From Pleurodeles waltl (Eukaryota > Chordata > Amphibia > Caudata > Salamandridae), in contig NC_090437.1 in assembly GCF_031143425.1 (NCBI RefSeq), positions 848,483,978 to 848,547,977 of the forward strand: a stretch of DNA of 64,000 bases, read 5' to 3'. Both the position numbers and the translations under genes were made by a program. Of this stretch, positions 35,274-47,083 are shown piece after piece. Positions within the stretch are counted from its first letter, which is position 1, and the number at the start of each line of letters is the position of its first letter. Under the pieces are notes generated by a model. It was given only the letters and a program-made list of their open reading frames with translations. It was not told the DNA's origin and did no database searches.

Positions 35274-37361
35274 TCTGTCCATGAGAATCTTGTGGGGTGA
35301 CTGTCCTGTCTTTCTGTCAGGTATATTTCGCATCAACATCAACACCAAAGGTAATGCATCTGGCCATTTCAGATTTGCTGCAGCACACATTTTGTCAATT
35401 CTTGATTTCAGTGTACCATTCATTTGCTCTACAAGTCCTGATGCTTCTAGGCGATAGCTGCAATGCAGTTTCTGCTCAATGTTTAATGCTGCACATAAGA
35501 GTTTGATCACTTCATTATTGAAGTGTGTTCCCCTATCTGATTCTAAAGAGATCGGAAATCCGAACCACGGTATTAACTCTCTAAGCAACAGCTTTGCAAC
35601 TGTGAGACTATCATTCCTACGTGTGGGGTATGCTTCAATCCAATGACTAAACCCACACACAATCACCAACACGTACTTCAATACACCACATGCAGGCATC
35701 TCAATGAAATCCAAATGCATTCTGCTGAATGGTCCTCCTGCTCTTCCAATGAGGCTTAAATTCAACACTGTCCCTTTTCCCTCATTTAGTTGCTGACAGA
35801 TTACACATCTATGACATACTGCCTCTGCTGCTTGTCTGAACTTTGGATTAAACCAATCAACTTTAAACAATCTAACCATGGCATCCCTTCCAATATGTGC
35901 TTGGCCATGATAATACCTGGCTATCTGAGTCAACAAACTATTTGGAAGCACCATCCCACCCTCCTCAGAAACCCAAATATCATCTGGTCTTTGAATACAT
36001 TTAAGTTTCAACCAAAGATTTTTCTCTTCCTGGTCTGCATTTTCCTGAAACATTTTCAATTCCTCTAGAGTGTCAATTATTTTCAATGCAAAACTTGCAC
36101 AATTAGTTTCTTCTTCAGGCATTAGTTCCCACTTGTCTTTAAATGATATACAGTTCAATGCGCAAAACCTTGCGACTTGATCTGAATATCCATTTTCCAA
36201 GGAAATGTAATCCTGTGTCTTTTGGTGTGCACTGCATTTTACCACAGCAATTTCTTCAGGTAACTGAATTGCTGGTGTTCCAGTCAAGGCCATAAAACCT
36301 CGCTGCGACCACAACTGGCCAAAATCATGAACAATTCCAAATCCATATTGACTATCAGTATAGATTGTGACTCTTAACCTTGCAGAGACATAGCAAGCCC
36401 TAGTAAGAGCTACTAGTTCTGCCACTTGTGCAGAATACACACATTTGAAGCCATGAAGTTTCTAATGTGCCTGCAATTGTGCACACATCATATCCTGCTC
36501 TCAATGTGCCTGTTCCATCTCTGAGACACTAACCATCAACAAAGACAATTTGGTCATTATCCTCTAAACGCATGTCTCTAATGCCATGCCTCGATTTTGT
36601 ACATAGCTCAGTTACCTCAAGACAATCATGTTCAATATCTTCCTCCTTTTCAATTTCAACAGTGTCACTTGGAAGTAATGTTGCTGGATTCAACGCTGTG
36701 CATCTTTTCAATGTTACGTTTGGAGCACCCAATATGCTCGTCTTATACCTTGTCAGTCTTGCTCCCATCAAATATTGTGTTTTTGTCCTTGTCAGTAAAA
36801 TCTCAACAGAATGTGGTACCATTACCGTCAAAGGGTATCCCAAGACTATCCCCTCACATTGGGAAAGACTTTGACCAACTGTGGCTACAGGACGCAGACA
36901 ACCTGGTAAAGCTGCTGCAACTGGGTCCAAGGTAGCTAAAAAATAAGCTACTGGGTGATAAGCACCTCCATGGACCTGTGTCAAGACAGACAAAGAATAA
37001 GCATCACGTTCATGACAAAACAATGTGAAAGGTTTTGTGTAATCAGGCATTCCCAATGCTGGAGCTCTGCACAAACTCTCTCTCAATTTGGTGAATGCTT
37101 TCATCTGGTCCTCATCTAGGGTAATAGGATTTGTAACTCCCTTATGTGTCAACTGCTGTAAGTGTTTGGCTATTTCAGCAAAATTTGGAATCCACTGTCT
37201 ACAGTTCCCAGAAACCTTCTGACGTCTCTGTGTGAAGTCGGGGGACTTCTCTGTAGAATCATAGTAATCCTCTCCCTGGAAATTCTTCTCAATCCTTTCT
37301 CAATCTGATGTCCCAAATATTTCACTGATGTTTGGCAAGACTGTAATTTCACAGGTGAGAC
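35226..37361 (-). pseudogene. pol: ERV pol, 3' part: RT thumb, RNase H, integrase
   Basis: Three minus-strand pieces in order. 37361-37170 is the RT thumb (KYLGHQIEKGLRRISRERI, HRDVRRFLGT). 37152-36529 is the connection domain and start of RNase H (FVDG). 36440-35226, 404 codons, has the rest of RNase H (E8 in SAQVAELVAL, D29 in YTDS) and integrase: zinc domain H178, H182, C209, C212; catalytic D244 (HLDFIEMP), D302 (ESDRGTHF), E338 (GLVEQMN), a D,D-35-E spacing. The catalytic residues survive, but frameshifts lie between the pieces and the C-terminus is lost in the inverted-arm insertion. It is the continuation of the RT at 48.3 kb, from which it is separated by the Harbinger transposon. Confidence 0.85.
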
Positions 37362-37953
37362 TTTGGGGGTCATTCTGACCTCAGCGGTAAAAGCCGCTTA
37401 CCGCCGGTCAGAAGACCACCACAATACCGCCGCGACCGCGGTCAGCCGCCACGGTCATTCTGACCCACAACTGCCAAACCTCCAAAAATCCGACATCCAT
37501 TGCAGTCCGCCACATCAGCGTCCAGCGATAAACTGGAGATGACTAAACCTCCACCGCCACGCCAACAGAAATACGCCCATGCCATTACGATCCACAAATC
37601 CACGTGGCGGTCTTTCAAACGCGGTAGTCTATTGGCGGTACACACCGCCGCGGTCAAAATACACACACCTTTACAAAACACTACCACATTGGACAATTTG
37701 AAATACACACACCTGATACACATACAAACAACACTCCCACACATCCAATCAACTATAAAACACACCCACATCACCCACAAACCCCTACAACCAAAAATCA
37801 GAGACAAAGGATAGAGAGACACATCAGATAATAGAGAGCCAGACACACAGAGGCACACTACAACATCACACACACCACATAGTAGCACAAAGCACCACAC
37901 ACCAACACACTCATCACCACATACACCACCCCACACCTCATCCACACCACCCC

Positions 37954-39455
37954 ATGGCACCACAAAGACACCCACGCTTTACGGACCAAGAACTCAGGGT
38001 GATGGTGGAGGAAATCATCAGAGTGGAACCCCAGCTCTTCGGCTCACAGGTTCAGCACACCACCATAGCAAGGAAGGCGGAGCTATGGCAGCGGATCGTG
38101 GACAGGGTCAACGCGGTGGGACAGCACCCCAGAAATAGGGACGACATCCGCAAACGATGGAACGACCTACGGGGGAAGGTGCGCTCGATGGTGTCGCGAC
38201 ACAACATCTCGGTGCAGAAGACTGGCGGAGGACCCCCACCCACCCCACCAGAATTCACAGCATGGGAGCAAGAAGTATTAAACATCCTGCATCCTGAGGG
38301 CCTCGCTGGAGTACCCGGAGGAATGGACTCAGGTAAGTCCTATCTCATATACTTCATCCCCCCCACCCCACCAGCATGCCAACCCACACCCCCACCCTCA
38401 CCCCCAACCCACCATCACACATCATCCCTGAGAATGTTTCCCTAGCACAACCCACCCAACCCCTCACCAACCCTTGCATGCCACCACAAACATTGGACAC
38501 CCATTACCTAAGCATGACCACTGCACATACCCATCCCCCCCCACAAACCACCCTCACAACACCACCCACAAGGGAATGCCTGCACTGGGGGACAAGGGCA
38601 CCCATAAATCGCACGCTATTTCACACACAAAAACAATAACCATACTCTCTCACCCCATGCAGGACCCGAACGCCAACACACCGGTCAGGAGGGTCCTCAA
38701 ATGTCCATCCCACCCCCGGAACAGGCCCCCAGTGAGGACAGCAGCTCGGTCGACCTGGAACCTGATGACCAGCCCGGACCATCGGGGACCTCTGGGCAGT
38801 GGGTTCCCCAAACACAGACACAGGCCACAGCAGACCCGAACCCCCCTGGGAACAACAGCACAGCTCCCACCCAGCAGGCCCATGCCTCTGTCTCTAGGAC
38901 AGGTCAAGCAGCGGTGTGTCTGCCACTACAGGGCACCCAGGCCAACCCAACACCCCAACAACAACAGGGACCTGGGGGCAGTGGGAGTGGGCACACCGTC
39001 CAGGGGACAGAGGCCCAGGCAAACAGGGCAACTCGGAGGGCTGCCGTGCGACGGGGGGGGAGGAGAGGCCTAGGGAACCCACTCTCCAAGAGGCCCTCAC
39101 TACCATCATGGGAGCATACCACCACTCCCAAGAGACGATGGCGACGGTACTGGCCAGGTTCACCGAGATACAGGCACAGCAGGAAGAACTCTACATGGGG
39201 TTCAGCAACCAACTCACCACCATCGCTACCGCCATGGGGAGCATGGTCCAGGCCCTCAACAGGATAGAAGACACGTTGCGGGACCATGTGGCACCACACA
39301 GGGCCCCTGTCACTAGCCAGGAACAGCCTACCACCTCCGCCGGCGCTAGTGGACAGGAGGCCCACACACAACGACAGGCCACAAGAACCCCACCTCCTGC
39401 TGAAGAACAACCACCCCGCAAGAGGAGCCTAAGACCCAAAAAAAACCCAGAGTAG
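37954..39455 (+). pseudogene. Harbinger Myb/SANT-like DNA-binding protein 1
   Basis: Exon 1: 37954-38332, starting MAPQRHPRFTDQEL. Donor CAG|GTAAGT at 38333, acceptor CACCCCATGCAG at 38662, exon 2 from 38663; phases agree (one base plus two). Exon 1 encodes a Myb/SANT-like domain at residues 9-75 with F9, W45 and W69 and the DDIRKRWNDLRGKVR recognition-helix region. Exon 2 is Pro/Gln/Thr-rich, then has a helical C-terminus (TLQEALTTIMGAYHHSQETM...LNRIEDTLRDH) and a basic end (RKRSLRPKK, NLS-like). The C-terminus is one frame off; the two frames overlap at an eight-G run (39053-39060), where one base is missing or two are extra. Such proteins bring the nuclease into the nucleus and to the transposon ends. 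AATAAA at 39670. Confident in the gene, less in whether the shift is a true lesion. Confidence 0.8.
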
Positions 39456-39952
39456 CATGCCAAGACCACCGCCAGCATGAGATACCCCCAGAAGTCATCC
39501 CACTGTCCCACCTTGCCACCCTGTCCAAACTCAAACAGCCCCTGCTCCATCCTTCCACAGGCATATGGACAATAGACCTGTCAGACTGAGAACTGGACTC
39601 TGCCATGGACATCACTCCACCCCCACCCATCACTGTTTTACCATAATGTACCATTATCTAAGCACACAAAATAAAACAATTATTGCACCGAAAACCGTTT
39701 TGAGTCATGCTGTATTCTCAAAAAATTGCACAACCCATAACAGTTCACAATATGTGATGTCAGTTAGTGATGACAACATACCAATGTCAATACGCTGTAG
39801 TACATGGCCAAACCAAGCAGAAGTCGGGCTATGAGTCATTAAGCACTGGAAAGGGAAGGGAAAAAGAAATGTTATTTAAAAGAGCTGGGGGGAAATACAT
39901 AAAGTTGAGATGCATGAGGCTCTAAGTAAATGGGAAATGGCGTGGCTGAACC

Positions 39953-41107
39953 TTACCTGTGTGCTACTGAAAATACTGTGACAGCTTCCCTGTTGTCTGT
40001 TTCCTCACCGTCGTCTTCCTTTTCTTCACTCTCCACAGGCTCCACGGCTTCTACGACACCACCATCTGGACCATCCTCCTGCAGGAAAGGCACCTGGCGT
40101 CGCAAAGCAAGGTTGTGAAGCATACAGCAGGCCACGATGATGTGGCACACCTTCTTTGGTGAGTACATTAGGGATCCACCTGTCATATGCAGGCACCTAA
40201 ACCTGGCCTTCAGGAGGCCGAAGGTCCTTTCTATGACCCTCCTAGTACGCCCATGGGCCTCATTGTACCGTTCCTCTGCCCTGGTCCTGGGATTTCTCAC
40301 TGGGGTCAATAGCCACGGCAGGTTGGGGTAACCAGAGTCACCTATTAGCCACACACGCTGTCTCTGTAGCTGTTCCATCACATAGGGGACGCTGCTATTA
40401 CGCATAACATACGCATCATGCACTGACCCAGGGAACATGGCATTCACATTGGAGATGTACTGGTCTGCCAAACAGACAACAAGCACATTCATAGAATGGT
40501 AATTTTTCCTATTTCTGTACACCTGTTCATCGTCATTTGGGGGTACTAATGCCACATGGGTCCCATCAATGGCACCAATGATGTTGGGGATATGTCCAAG
40601 GGCATAGAAATCACCCTTCACTGTGGCCAAATCAGCCTCTTCTGGGAATATGATGTAGCTCCTCATGAGTTTCATCAGGGCAGACAACACTCTGGACAGA
40701 ATCTTTGAAAACATAGGCTGAGACATTCCAGATGACATGGCCACTGTTGTCTGGAATGAGGCACTTGCAAAAAAATGGAGGACTGATAGAACCTGCACTA
40801 GAGGGGGAATTCCTGTGGGTTGGCGGATGGGTGACATCAGGTCTGGCTCCAGCTGGGCACACAGTTCATGTATAGTGGCTCGGTCAAGTCGGTATCGGAG
40901 TATTTTATGGCGCTCTTCCATTGTCGACAGGTCAACCAGCGGCCGGTACACGGGAGGATTCCTCCTTCTCCTCGCAAGTCCCTGCAGACGGTGCCTAGGA
41001 AGGACAACATGGAGCACTGAGTCAATCAACTCACAGGTACGTACAACACAGCTTGCACAGTACACGAAAATGTATTGACTGCTATGTTTGTATGTGTGCA
41101 AATGCAA
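39953..41107 (-). CDS. HARBI1-type DDE transposase nuclease
   Basis: One uninterrupted frame of 384 codons. The DDE_Tnp_4 core has D181 (IGAIDGTHV), D257 (WLIGDSGYP) and E293 (RRVIERTFGLLKARFRCL) with 35 residues between the last two, plus the family-typical GSVHDAYV at 228-234. N-terminal helix-turn-helix-like part: RYRLDRATIHELC (71-83). The first 37 residues look like intron: a strong acceptor (TTGTCCTTCCTAG on the minus strand) ends at 40995, so the true protein probably begins in an upstream exon or at M63 (MEERHKIL, about 322 aa). The acidic C-terminal tail is EPVESEEKEDDGEETDN. No stop or frameshift, unlike both Myb genes. It cuts transposon ends with its Myb partner in the nucleus. 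Divergent from gene 2, convergent with gene 1. Confidence 0.9.
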   Translation of the reverse strand: MHLHTYKHSSQYIFVYCASCVVRTCELIDSVLHVVLPRHRLQGLARRRRNPPVYRPLVDLSTMEERHKILRYRLDRATIHELCAQLEPDLMSPIRQPTGIPPLVQVLSVLHFFASASFQTTVAMSSGMSQPMFSKILSRVLSALMKLMRSYIIFPEEADLATVKGDFYALGHIPNIIGAIDGTHVALVPPNDDEQVYRNRKNYHSMNVLVVCLADQYISNVNAMFPGSVHDAYVMRNSSVPYVMEQLQRQRVWLIGDSGYPNLPWLLTPVRNPRTRAEERYNEAHGRTRRVIERTFGLLKARFRCLHMTGGSLMYSPKKVCHIIVACCMLHNLALRRQVPFLQEDGPDGGVVEAVEPVESEEKEDDGEETDNREAVTVFSVAHR

Positions 41108-41439
41108 GGCCTAGGCCTGTGTGACGCAGTAGAATTTAAGCCATGTGGGCCCTTGAAATGGCGGCTGCCTGACCTCTAAACTGGGACAATGGGATGTGAG
41201 GTCAATGCGCTGGCGTGGCACACCGTGGCGGTAGGCGCTCGAAGACCGCGGTGCAAAGCCGCATTGGTTAACATTGCACCCTATGGGATTCAGGAGCCAA
41301 TGACGATGTGCGCCGGCGGTCGCGGTACGCACCGCCGCGGGCGTGACCGCCATTTTCTATCTGCTTAATCACTCGAGACCTGATCATCCACAGGAGAGGA
41401 CCTATACTGCAAGTGCTGCTGTGAACTCTGGAAGTGACA
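41108..41439. promoter_or_regulatory. Divergent promoter region, nuclease (-) and Myb gene 2 (+)
   Basis: About 330 bp between the two divergent genes. Contains two CCAAT boxes in opposite orientation (ATTGGTTA near 41263, AGCCAATGAC near 41296) and a GC-rich stretch (GCGCCGGCGGTCGCGGTACGC). The GGCGGT/ACCGCC words resemble the subterminal repeats at the element ends and could also be Myb binding sites. No TATA box seen. Confidence 0.45.
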
Positions 41440-43716
41440 ATGGCTGCTGCGACTGGGGAAAGGGCCCCTGCCTTCACGTCTGAAGAGTTGGAGAAACTTG
41501 TGGACGGGGTCCTCCCCCAGTATGCGCTACTCTACGGTCCTCCAGACCAACAGGTGAGTACACTGACTGCACATTGAATGGGTAATGCCTGTGTGGAGTG
41601 GGGTGGCTGTCAGTTGGTGGGGTGGGGAGAAAATGAGGAATGCAACGCACGACTGATGAGAGTATGGGCCACATGGCAAGGGTGGGGAGGGGGGTCATGT
41701 ACTCCAAACATGCAGAAATTTTACGTTTTCTCTTTCCCACCCTGTACATGTCAAACAGGTGAGCGCCCATCAGAAAATCGATATTTGGCGTGCCATCGCC
41801 AAGGAAGTCCGGGCCCTGGGGGTCTACACCAGACGGGGCACCCACTGTCGGAAGAGGTGGGAGGACATCCGCCGCGGAACCCGAAAGACCGCCGAGTCAC
41901 TGCTGGGGATGGCCTCCTGACCTAGGAGGGGTGCCAGTCGTACCCTGACCCCCCTGATGTCCCGGATCCTGGCGGTGGCCTACCCTGATTTGGATGGGCG
42001 CTTGAGGACATCACAGCAGACACAAGGGGGTGAGTATCAGCACATTCTCCTATCTATACGCGCAGTGGAGGCGTCTGGGTGGGGGAGGAGGGCTGTGGGT
42101 GACAGTAGGCCAGGGCGCTTTCTGTAGTGTAGTCCCCTCCCTTAGACATGGCCCTGTGCCCCCGCCCACCACCTCTGTAGGGTGCCAAGTGCAGCTATCC
42201 ATGGTCCAACATCACCCATGAGCGCGTCTGTTGTCCCTAGACCTGTTGGCCTAGTCAGAAGTACAGAGTAGTGTACCCCAAGTTCGCGGCTTAGTGCATG
42301 AGGCACCTGTGTCTGTCCTCTCCGCCAAGGCTATTGACAAGGCATGCACTCAACTTTGTTTTATTTCTCCCCCCACCCTTATTCTTTGTTTCTTGTGCAT
42401 TAGCATCATCAGGCGGAGGAGAATTGGCGTCGGAGCACGAGGGAGCTGCAGGTCACCAGGCCCCGGTGGGCACTGACACAGACACCGAGGGCACCAGTGA
42501 TCCGGAGGGCGAGGGGAGCACCACAACGGGGGCCGGTGGAGACACCAGCGACACGGACACGTCCTCGTTTGGGAGCTCCCTAGCGGGGGCGGCAACATCT
42601 GTGCCCCCCCAACAACAGGTACAGCCGCCACCCAGCGCACCAGCACCGCCCTCCCAGCAGCCCCTCAGGCTCCGTGCCCGTTCGCCCAGGAAGGCGCGCG
42701 TCTCCTTCGCCCCAGGCACCTCAGCCCCTGCCTCTGTTACCCCTGCTGCCCTCAGTGCGGAGCTCATTGACCTCGTGAGGACGCTCATTGTTGTGCAGAC
42801 TACCCTTTTGAATGCCATCCAGGGGGTGCAAAGGGAGATGCAACAGAGCAATGCCTACCTGGAGGGCATTCATTCGGGTCAGGCTGCCCATCAACGAGCA
42901 TTCACTTCTCTGGCCTCAGCACTGACGGCAGCCATTGTCCCTGTCTCCAGTCTCCCTCTTCTAACTGCCTCCAGCCTTTCTCTGTCTCCTGTTCCTCAGC
43001 CTATCCCATCCACACCATCTGACCAGCCTGCACACACCTCAACACCCAAGGCCAGCTCATCCAAACATAAGCACCACAGAACACACAAGCATTCACCCAA
43101 GCAACACCCAGTTGCAGACATACCAACAGTCACTACCACCTCTGTGTCCCCCTCCTCCTCGTCTCCCTCCTCCCTCCCTGTGACGTCTACACTCACACCT
43201 GCATGCACACCAACATCAGCCAGTTCTTAAATCACCAGCACACCCTCCACTACAGTCCTCACACGTGCAGTCACCACCCCCACTGTCATGTACACGTCCC
43301 CTGTGTCCTCTCCCACTGTGTCTGTCACCCCCTCTTCCAAGCCACATAAACGCAGGCAGACACCCAAACAACAGCCAACCACCTCACGACAGCCTACGTC
43401 TCAGTCACCTGCACCCAAGGACAGCACACCTGACTCTCCTACAACCACATCCTCTTCCTCCACTTCTATCTCCACTACTCCTACCCTTTACCTTGGTCGA
43501 AAGAAATATTACCTCTCAAATGTTGACCTCTTTCCCTCCCCTGACCCACCCCCTCCATCTGGGAAAAGTCCCAAAGGCACCTCAGCCACCACCAGCCCAG
43601 CTTCCAAGGTACAAGTGGTGCATGGAATATGGAGTCCACCCTTTGGCGGCAGTGACACTTCGCTGAGCAGCAAGGGGACTGGCAGCCCCCCCCAGGCAAG
43701 AGGACCCGGAAAGTGA
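41440..43716 (+). pseudogene. Harbinger Myb/SANT-like DNA-binding protein 2
   Basis: Exon 1 41440-41553 (MAAATGERAPAFTSEEL..., 38 codons), donor CAG|GTGAGT; exon 2 41759-42029, acceptor ACATGTCAAACAG, donor GGGG|GTGAGT; exon 3 from 42404, acceptor TTGTGCATTAG. All phases fit. The Myb/SANT-like domain spans exons 1-2: F12, W48, W72, with HCRKRWEDIRRGTRK. The W48-W72 spacing equals W45-W69 of protein 1, but the sequence is otherwise clearly different. Exon 3 is Ser/Thr/Pro-rich with a helical LVRTLIVVQTTLLNAIQGVQ segment. Lesions: TGA at 41918-41920 in exon 2 right after the Myb domain, TAA at 43228-43230 with the same frame open again to 43716, and a C8 run at 43686 after which a basic KRTRKVKGRRER stretch lies in another frame. 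This copy could make only a 91-residue Myb-domain peptide. Confidence 0.75.
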
Positions 43717-44018
43717 AGGGCCGCCGTGAGCGGACTGAGACGGATGCCCCCAAGGAGGTGACTCCGGCCACTTCACCTGCCACAACAGCCAGGGGAGGCA
43801 AGGGCCCGAGAGCCCCTCTAAGGAGCGGAAGGGCAGCAGGGCGGAGAGGCCAGCCAGCAGGAGCGTGGAGCAGGAGGGCCCCACACGCCCCATCCCGGCT
43901 GCAAGGGACGACACCAAAGGGCCCAGGACTCCATCTCCGAAGGGGCCTGACACTGCACGTTCGGAGGGCGAGTGAGCAGGTTGTCCAGGCCAGGTCTGAC
44001 TCCCTACACTGACTGGAA

Positions 44019-45130
44019 GAGCACCGCTGAAGAGGGCCTCGCCGTGAAGACAAGCACCGCTGAACAGGGCCCCGCCGTGAAGACAAGCACCGCTGAAGGG
44101 TGCCCCGCCGTGCCGAAGTGCACCACTGAAGAGGGCCCCGCCGTGCAGAAGAGCACCGCTGAAGAGGGCCCCGCCGTGCAGAAGAGCACCGCTGAAGAGG
44201 GCCCCGCCGTGCAGAAGAGCACAGCTGAACAGGGCCCCGCCGTGAAGACAAGCACCGCTGAAGGGGGCCCCGCCGTGCAGAAGTGCACCGCTGAAGAGGG
44301 CCCCGCCGTGAAGACAAGCACCGCTGAACAGGGCCCCGCCGTGAAGACAAGCACCGCTGAACAGGGCCCCGCCGTGAAGACAAGCACCGCTGAAGAGGGC
44401 CCCGCCGTGAAGACAAGCACCGCTGAAGGGGGCCCCGCCGTGCCGAAGTGCACCGCTGAAGAGGGCCCCGCCGTGCAGAAGAGCACCGCTGAAGAGGGCC
44501 CGCCGTGCAGAAGAGCACCACTGAAGAGGGCCCCGCCGTGAAGACAAGCACCGCTGAACAGGGCCCTGCCGTGAAGACAAGCACAGCTGAAGGGGGCCCC
44601 GCCGTGCCGAAGTGCACCGCTGAAGAGGGCCCCGCCGTGCAGAAGAGCACCGCTGAGGAGGGCCCCGCCGTGCAGAAGAGCACCGCTGAAGAGGGCCCCG
44701 CCGTGCAGAAGAGCACAGCTGAACAGGGCCCCGCCGTGAAGACAAGCACCGCAGAAGGGGCACCGCCGTGCAGAAGTGCACCGCTGAAGAGGGCCCCGCC
44801 GTGAAGACAAGCACCGCTGAACAGGGCCCCGCCGTGAAGACAAGCACCGCTGAAGAGGGCCCCGCCGTAAAGACAAGCACCGCTGAAGGGGGCCCCGCCG
44901 TGCCGAAGTGCACCGCTGAAGAGGGCCCCGCCGTGCAGAAGAGCACCGCTGAAGAGGGCCCCGCCGTGCAGAAGAGCACCGCTGAAGAGGGCCCCGCCGT
45001 GCAGAAGAGCACCGCTGAACAGGGCCCCGCCGTGAAGACAAGCACCGCTGAAGGGGGCCCCGCCGTGCAGAAGTGCACCGCTGAACAGGGCCCGCCGTGC
45101 AGAAGAGCACCGCTGAACAGGGTCCCGCCG
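44019..45130. repeat. 33-bp minisatellite, about 33 units
   Basis: Units like GCACCGCTGAAGAGGGCCCC followed by GCCGTGAAGACAA or GCCGTGCAGAAGA, 33 bp each. Because 33 is a multiple of three, long frames open on both strands (on + a repeated 11-residue peptide STAEEGPAVQK). Variants mix AGACAA/AGAAGA ends and GAAGAGG/GAACAGG/GAAGGGG centres in an irregular order. Occasional one-base deletions (44498, 45089) break the frames. No start codon or splice site ties it to gene 2. Confidence 0.9.
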
Positions 45131-47010
45131 TCTCAAGCACCGCTCCGCTGGGCCCCGCCGTCTCAAGCACCGCTCCGCTGGGCCCTTCCTGTCAAGCACC
45201 GCTCCGCTGGGCACCGTCTCAAGCACCTTCCTGTCAAGCACCGCTCCGCTGGGCCCTTCCTGTCAAGCACCGCTCCGCTGGGCCCCGCCGTCTCGAGCAC
45301 CGCTCCGCTGGCCACCGCCGTCTCAAGCACCGCTCCGCTGGGCCCTTCCTGTCAAGCACCGCTCCGCTGGGCCCCGCCGTCTCAAGCACCGCTCCGCTGG
45401 GCCCCGCCGTCTTAAGCACCGCTCTGCTGGGCCCTTCCTGTCAACCACCGCTCCGCTGGGCACCGCCGTCTCAAGCACCGCTCCGCTGAGCCCTTCCTGT
45501 CAAGCACCGCTCTGCTGGGCACAGTCTCAAGCACCTTCCTGTCAAGCACCGCTCCGCTGGGCCCCGCCGTCTCGAGCACCGCTCCGCTGGGCACCACCGT
45601 CTCAAGCACCGCTCCGCTGGGCCCTTCCTGTCACGCACCGCTCCGCTGGGCACCGCCGTCTCAAGCACCGCTCCGCTGGGCCCTTCCTGTCATGCACCGC
45701 TCCGCTGGGCACCGCCGTCTCAAGCACCGCTCCGCTGGGCCCTTCCTGTCACGCACCGCTCCGCTGGGCACCGCCGTCTCAAGCACCGCTCCGCTGGGCC
45801 CTTCCTGTCAAGCACCGCTCCGCTGGGCACCGTCTCAAGCACCTTCCTGTCAAGCACCGCTCCGCTGGGCCCTTCCTGTCAAGCACCGCTCCGCTGGGCC
45901 CCGCCGTCTCGAGCACCGCTCCGCTGGCCACCGCCGTCTCAAGCACCGCTCCGCTGGGCCCCGCCGTCTCAAGCTCCGCTCCGCTGGGCCCTTCCTGTCA
46001 ACCACCGCTCCGCTGGGCACCGCCGTCTCAAGCACCGCTCCGCTGAGCCCTTCCTGTCAAGCACCGCTCCGCTGGGCACAGTCTCAAGCACCTTCCTGTC
46101 AAGCACCGCTCCGCTGGGCCCCGCCGTCTCGAGCACCGCTCCGCTGGGCACCGCCGTCTCAAGCACCGCTCCGCTGGGCCCTTCCTGTCACGCACCGCTC
46201 CACTGGGCACCGCCGTCTCAAGCACCGCTCCGCTGGGCCCTTCCTGTCATGCACCGCTCCGCTGGGCACCGCCGTCTCAAGCACCGCTCCGCTGGGCCCT
46301 TCCTGTCACGCACCGCTCCGCTGGGCACCGCCGTCTCAAGCACCGCTCCGCTGGGCCCTTCCTGTCAAGCACCGCTCCGCTGGGCACCGTCTCAAGCACC
46401 TTCCTGTCAAGCACCGCTCCGCTGGGCCCTTCCTGTCAAGCACCGCTCCGCTGGGCCCCGCCGTCTCGAGCACCGCTCTGCTGGCCACCGCCGTCTCAAG
46501 CACCGCTCCGCTGGGCCCTTCCTGTCAAGCACCGCTCCGCTGGGCCCCGCCGTCTCAAGCACCGCTCCGCTGGGCCCCGCCGTCTCAAGCACCGCTCCGC
46601 TGGGCCCTTCCTGTCAACCACCGCTCCGCTGGGCACCGCCGTCTCAAGCACCGCTCCGCTGGGCCCTTCCTGTCAAGCACCGCTCCGCTGGGCACCGTCT
46701 CAAGCACCTTCCTGTCAAGCACCGCTCCGCTGGGCCCTTCCTGTCAAGCACCGCTCCGCTGGGCCCCGCCGTCTCGAGCACCGCTCCGCTGGGCACCGCC
46801 GTCTCAAGCACCGCTCCGCTGGGCCCTTCCTGTCACGCACCGCTCCGCTGGGCACCGTCGTCTCAAGCACCGCTCCGCTGGGCCCTTCCTGTCACGCACC
46901 GCTCCGCTGGGCACCGCCGTCTCAAGCACCGCTCCGCTGGGCCCTTCCTGTCACGCACCGCTCCGCTGGGCACCGCCGTCTCAAGCACCGCTCCGCTGGG
47001 CCCTTCCTGT
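45131..47010. repeat. 29/30-bp minisatellite with 557-bp higher-order period
   Basis: Units AGCACCGCTCCGCTGGGC followed by CCTTCCTGTCA (29 bp) or (A/C)CCGCCGTCTCA (30 bp), often alternating as a 59-bp pair. Shares AGCACCGCT with the 33-bp array, from which it probably arose. Identical order of variants starting at 45692 and 46249 shows a higher-order repeat of 557 bp. Not CRISPR: no unique spacers. Long frames on either strand are by-products. Confidence 0.9.
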
Positions 47011-47083
47011 CAGGCACTGTTCAGGGTTCACTGTGCCCACCATGCATCCTCCTTGTCCAGTGGGGACATTTATCCACCTGATG

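Noticed and set aside
37442..37975. 177-codon minus frame rich in Cys, Val and Gly
   Set aside because: Antisense of the CA-rich subterminal region and promoter of Myb gene 1; composition artefact.
43972..44541. STAEEGPAVQK repeat as a C-terminal domain of Myb protein 2
   Set aside because: It shares the reading phase of exon 3, but stops intervene between 43716 and 43972 and no splice signals bridge them; frame breaks occur inside the array.
43481..45241. 586-codon minus-strand frame, and overlapping 498- and 388-codon frames
   Set aside because: They lie over the 33-bp minisatellite, whose unit is a multiple of three, so several frames on both strands stay open. The peptides are pure repeats and the 3' part is antisense to Myb gene 2.
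45131..47010. CRISPR-like regular repeats
   Set aside because: Units directly abut one another with no unique spacers, and the host is a vertebrate.
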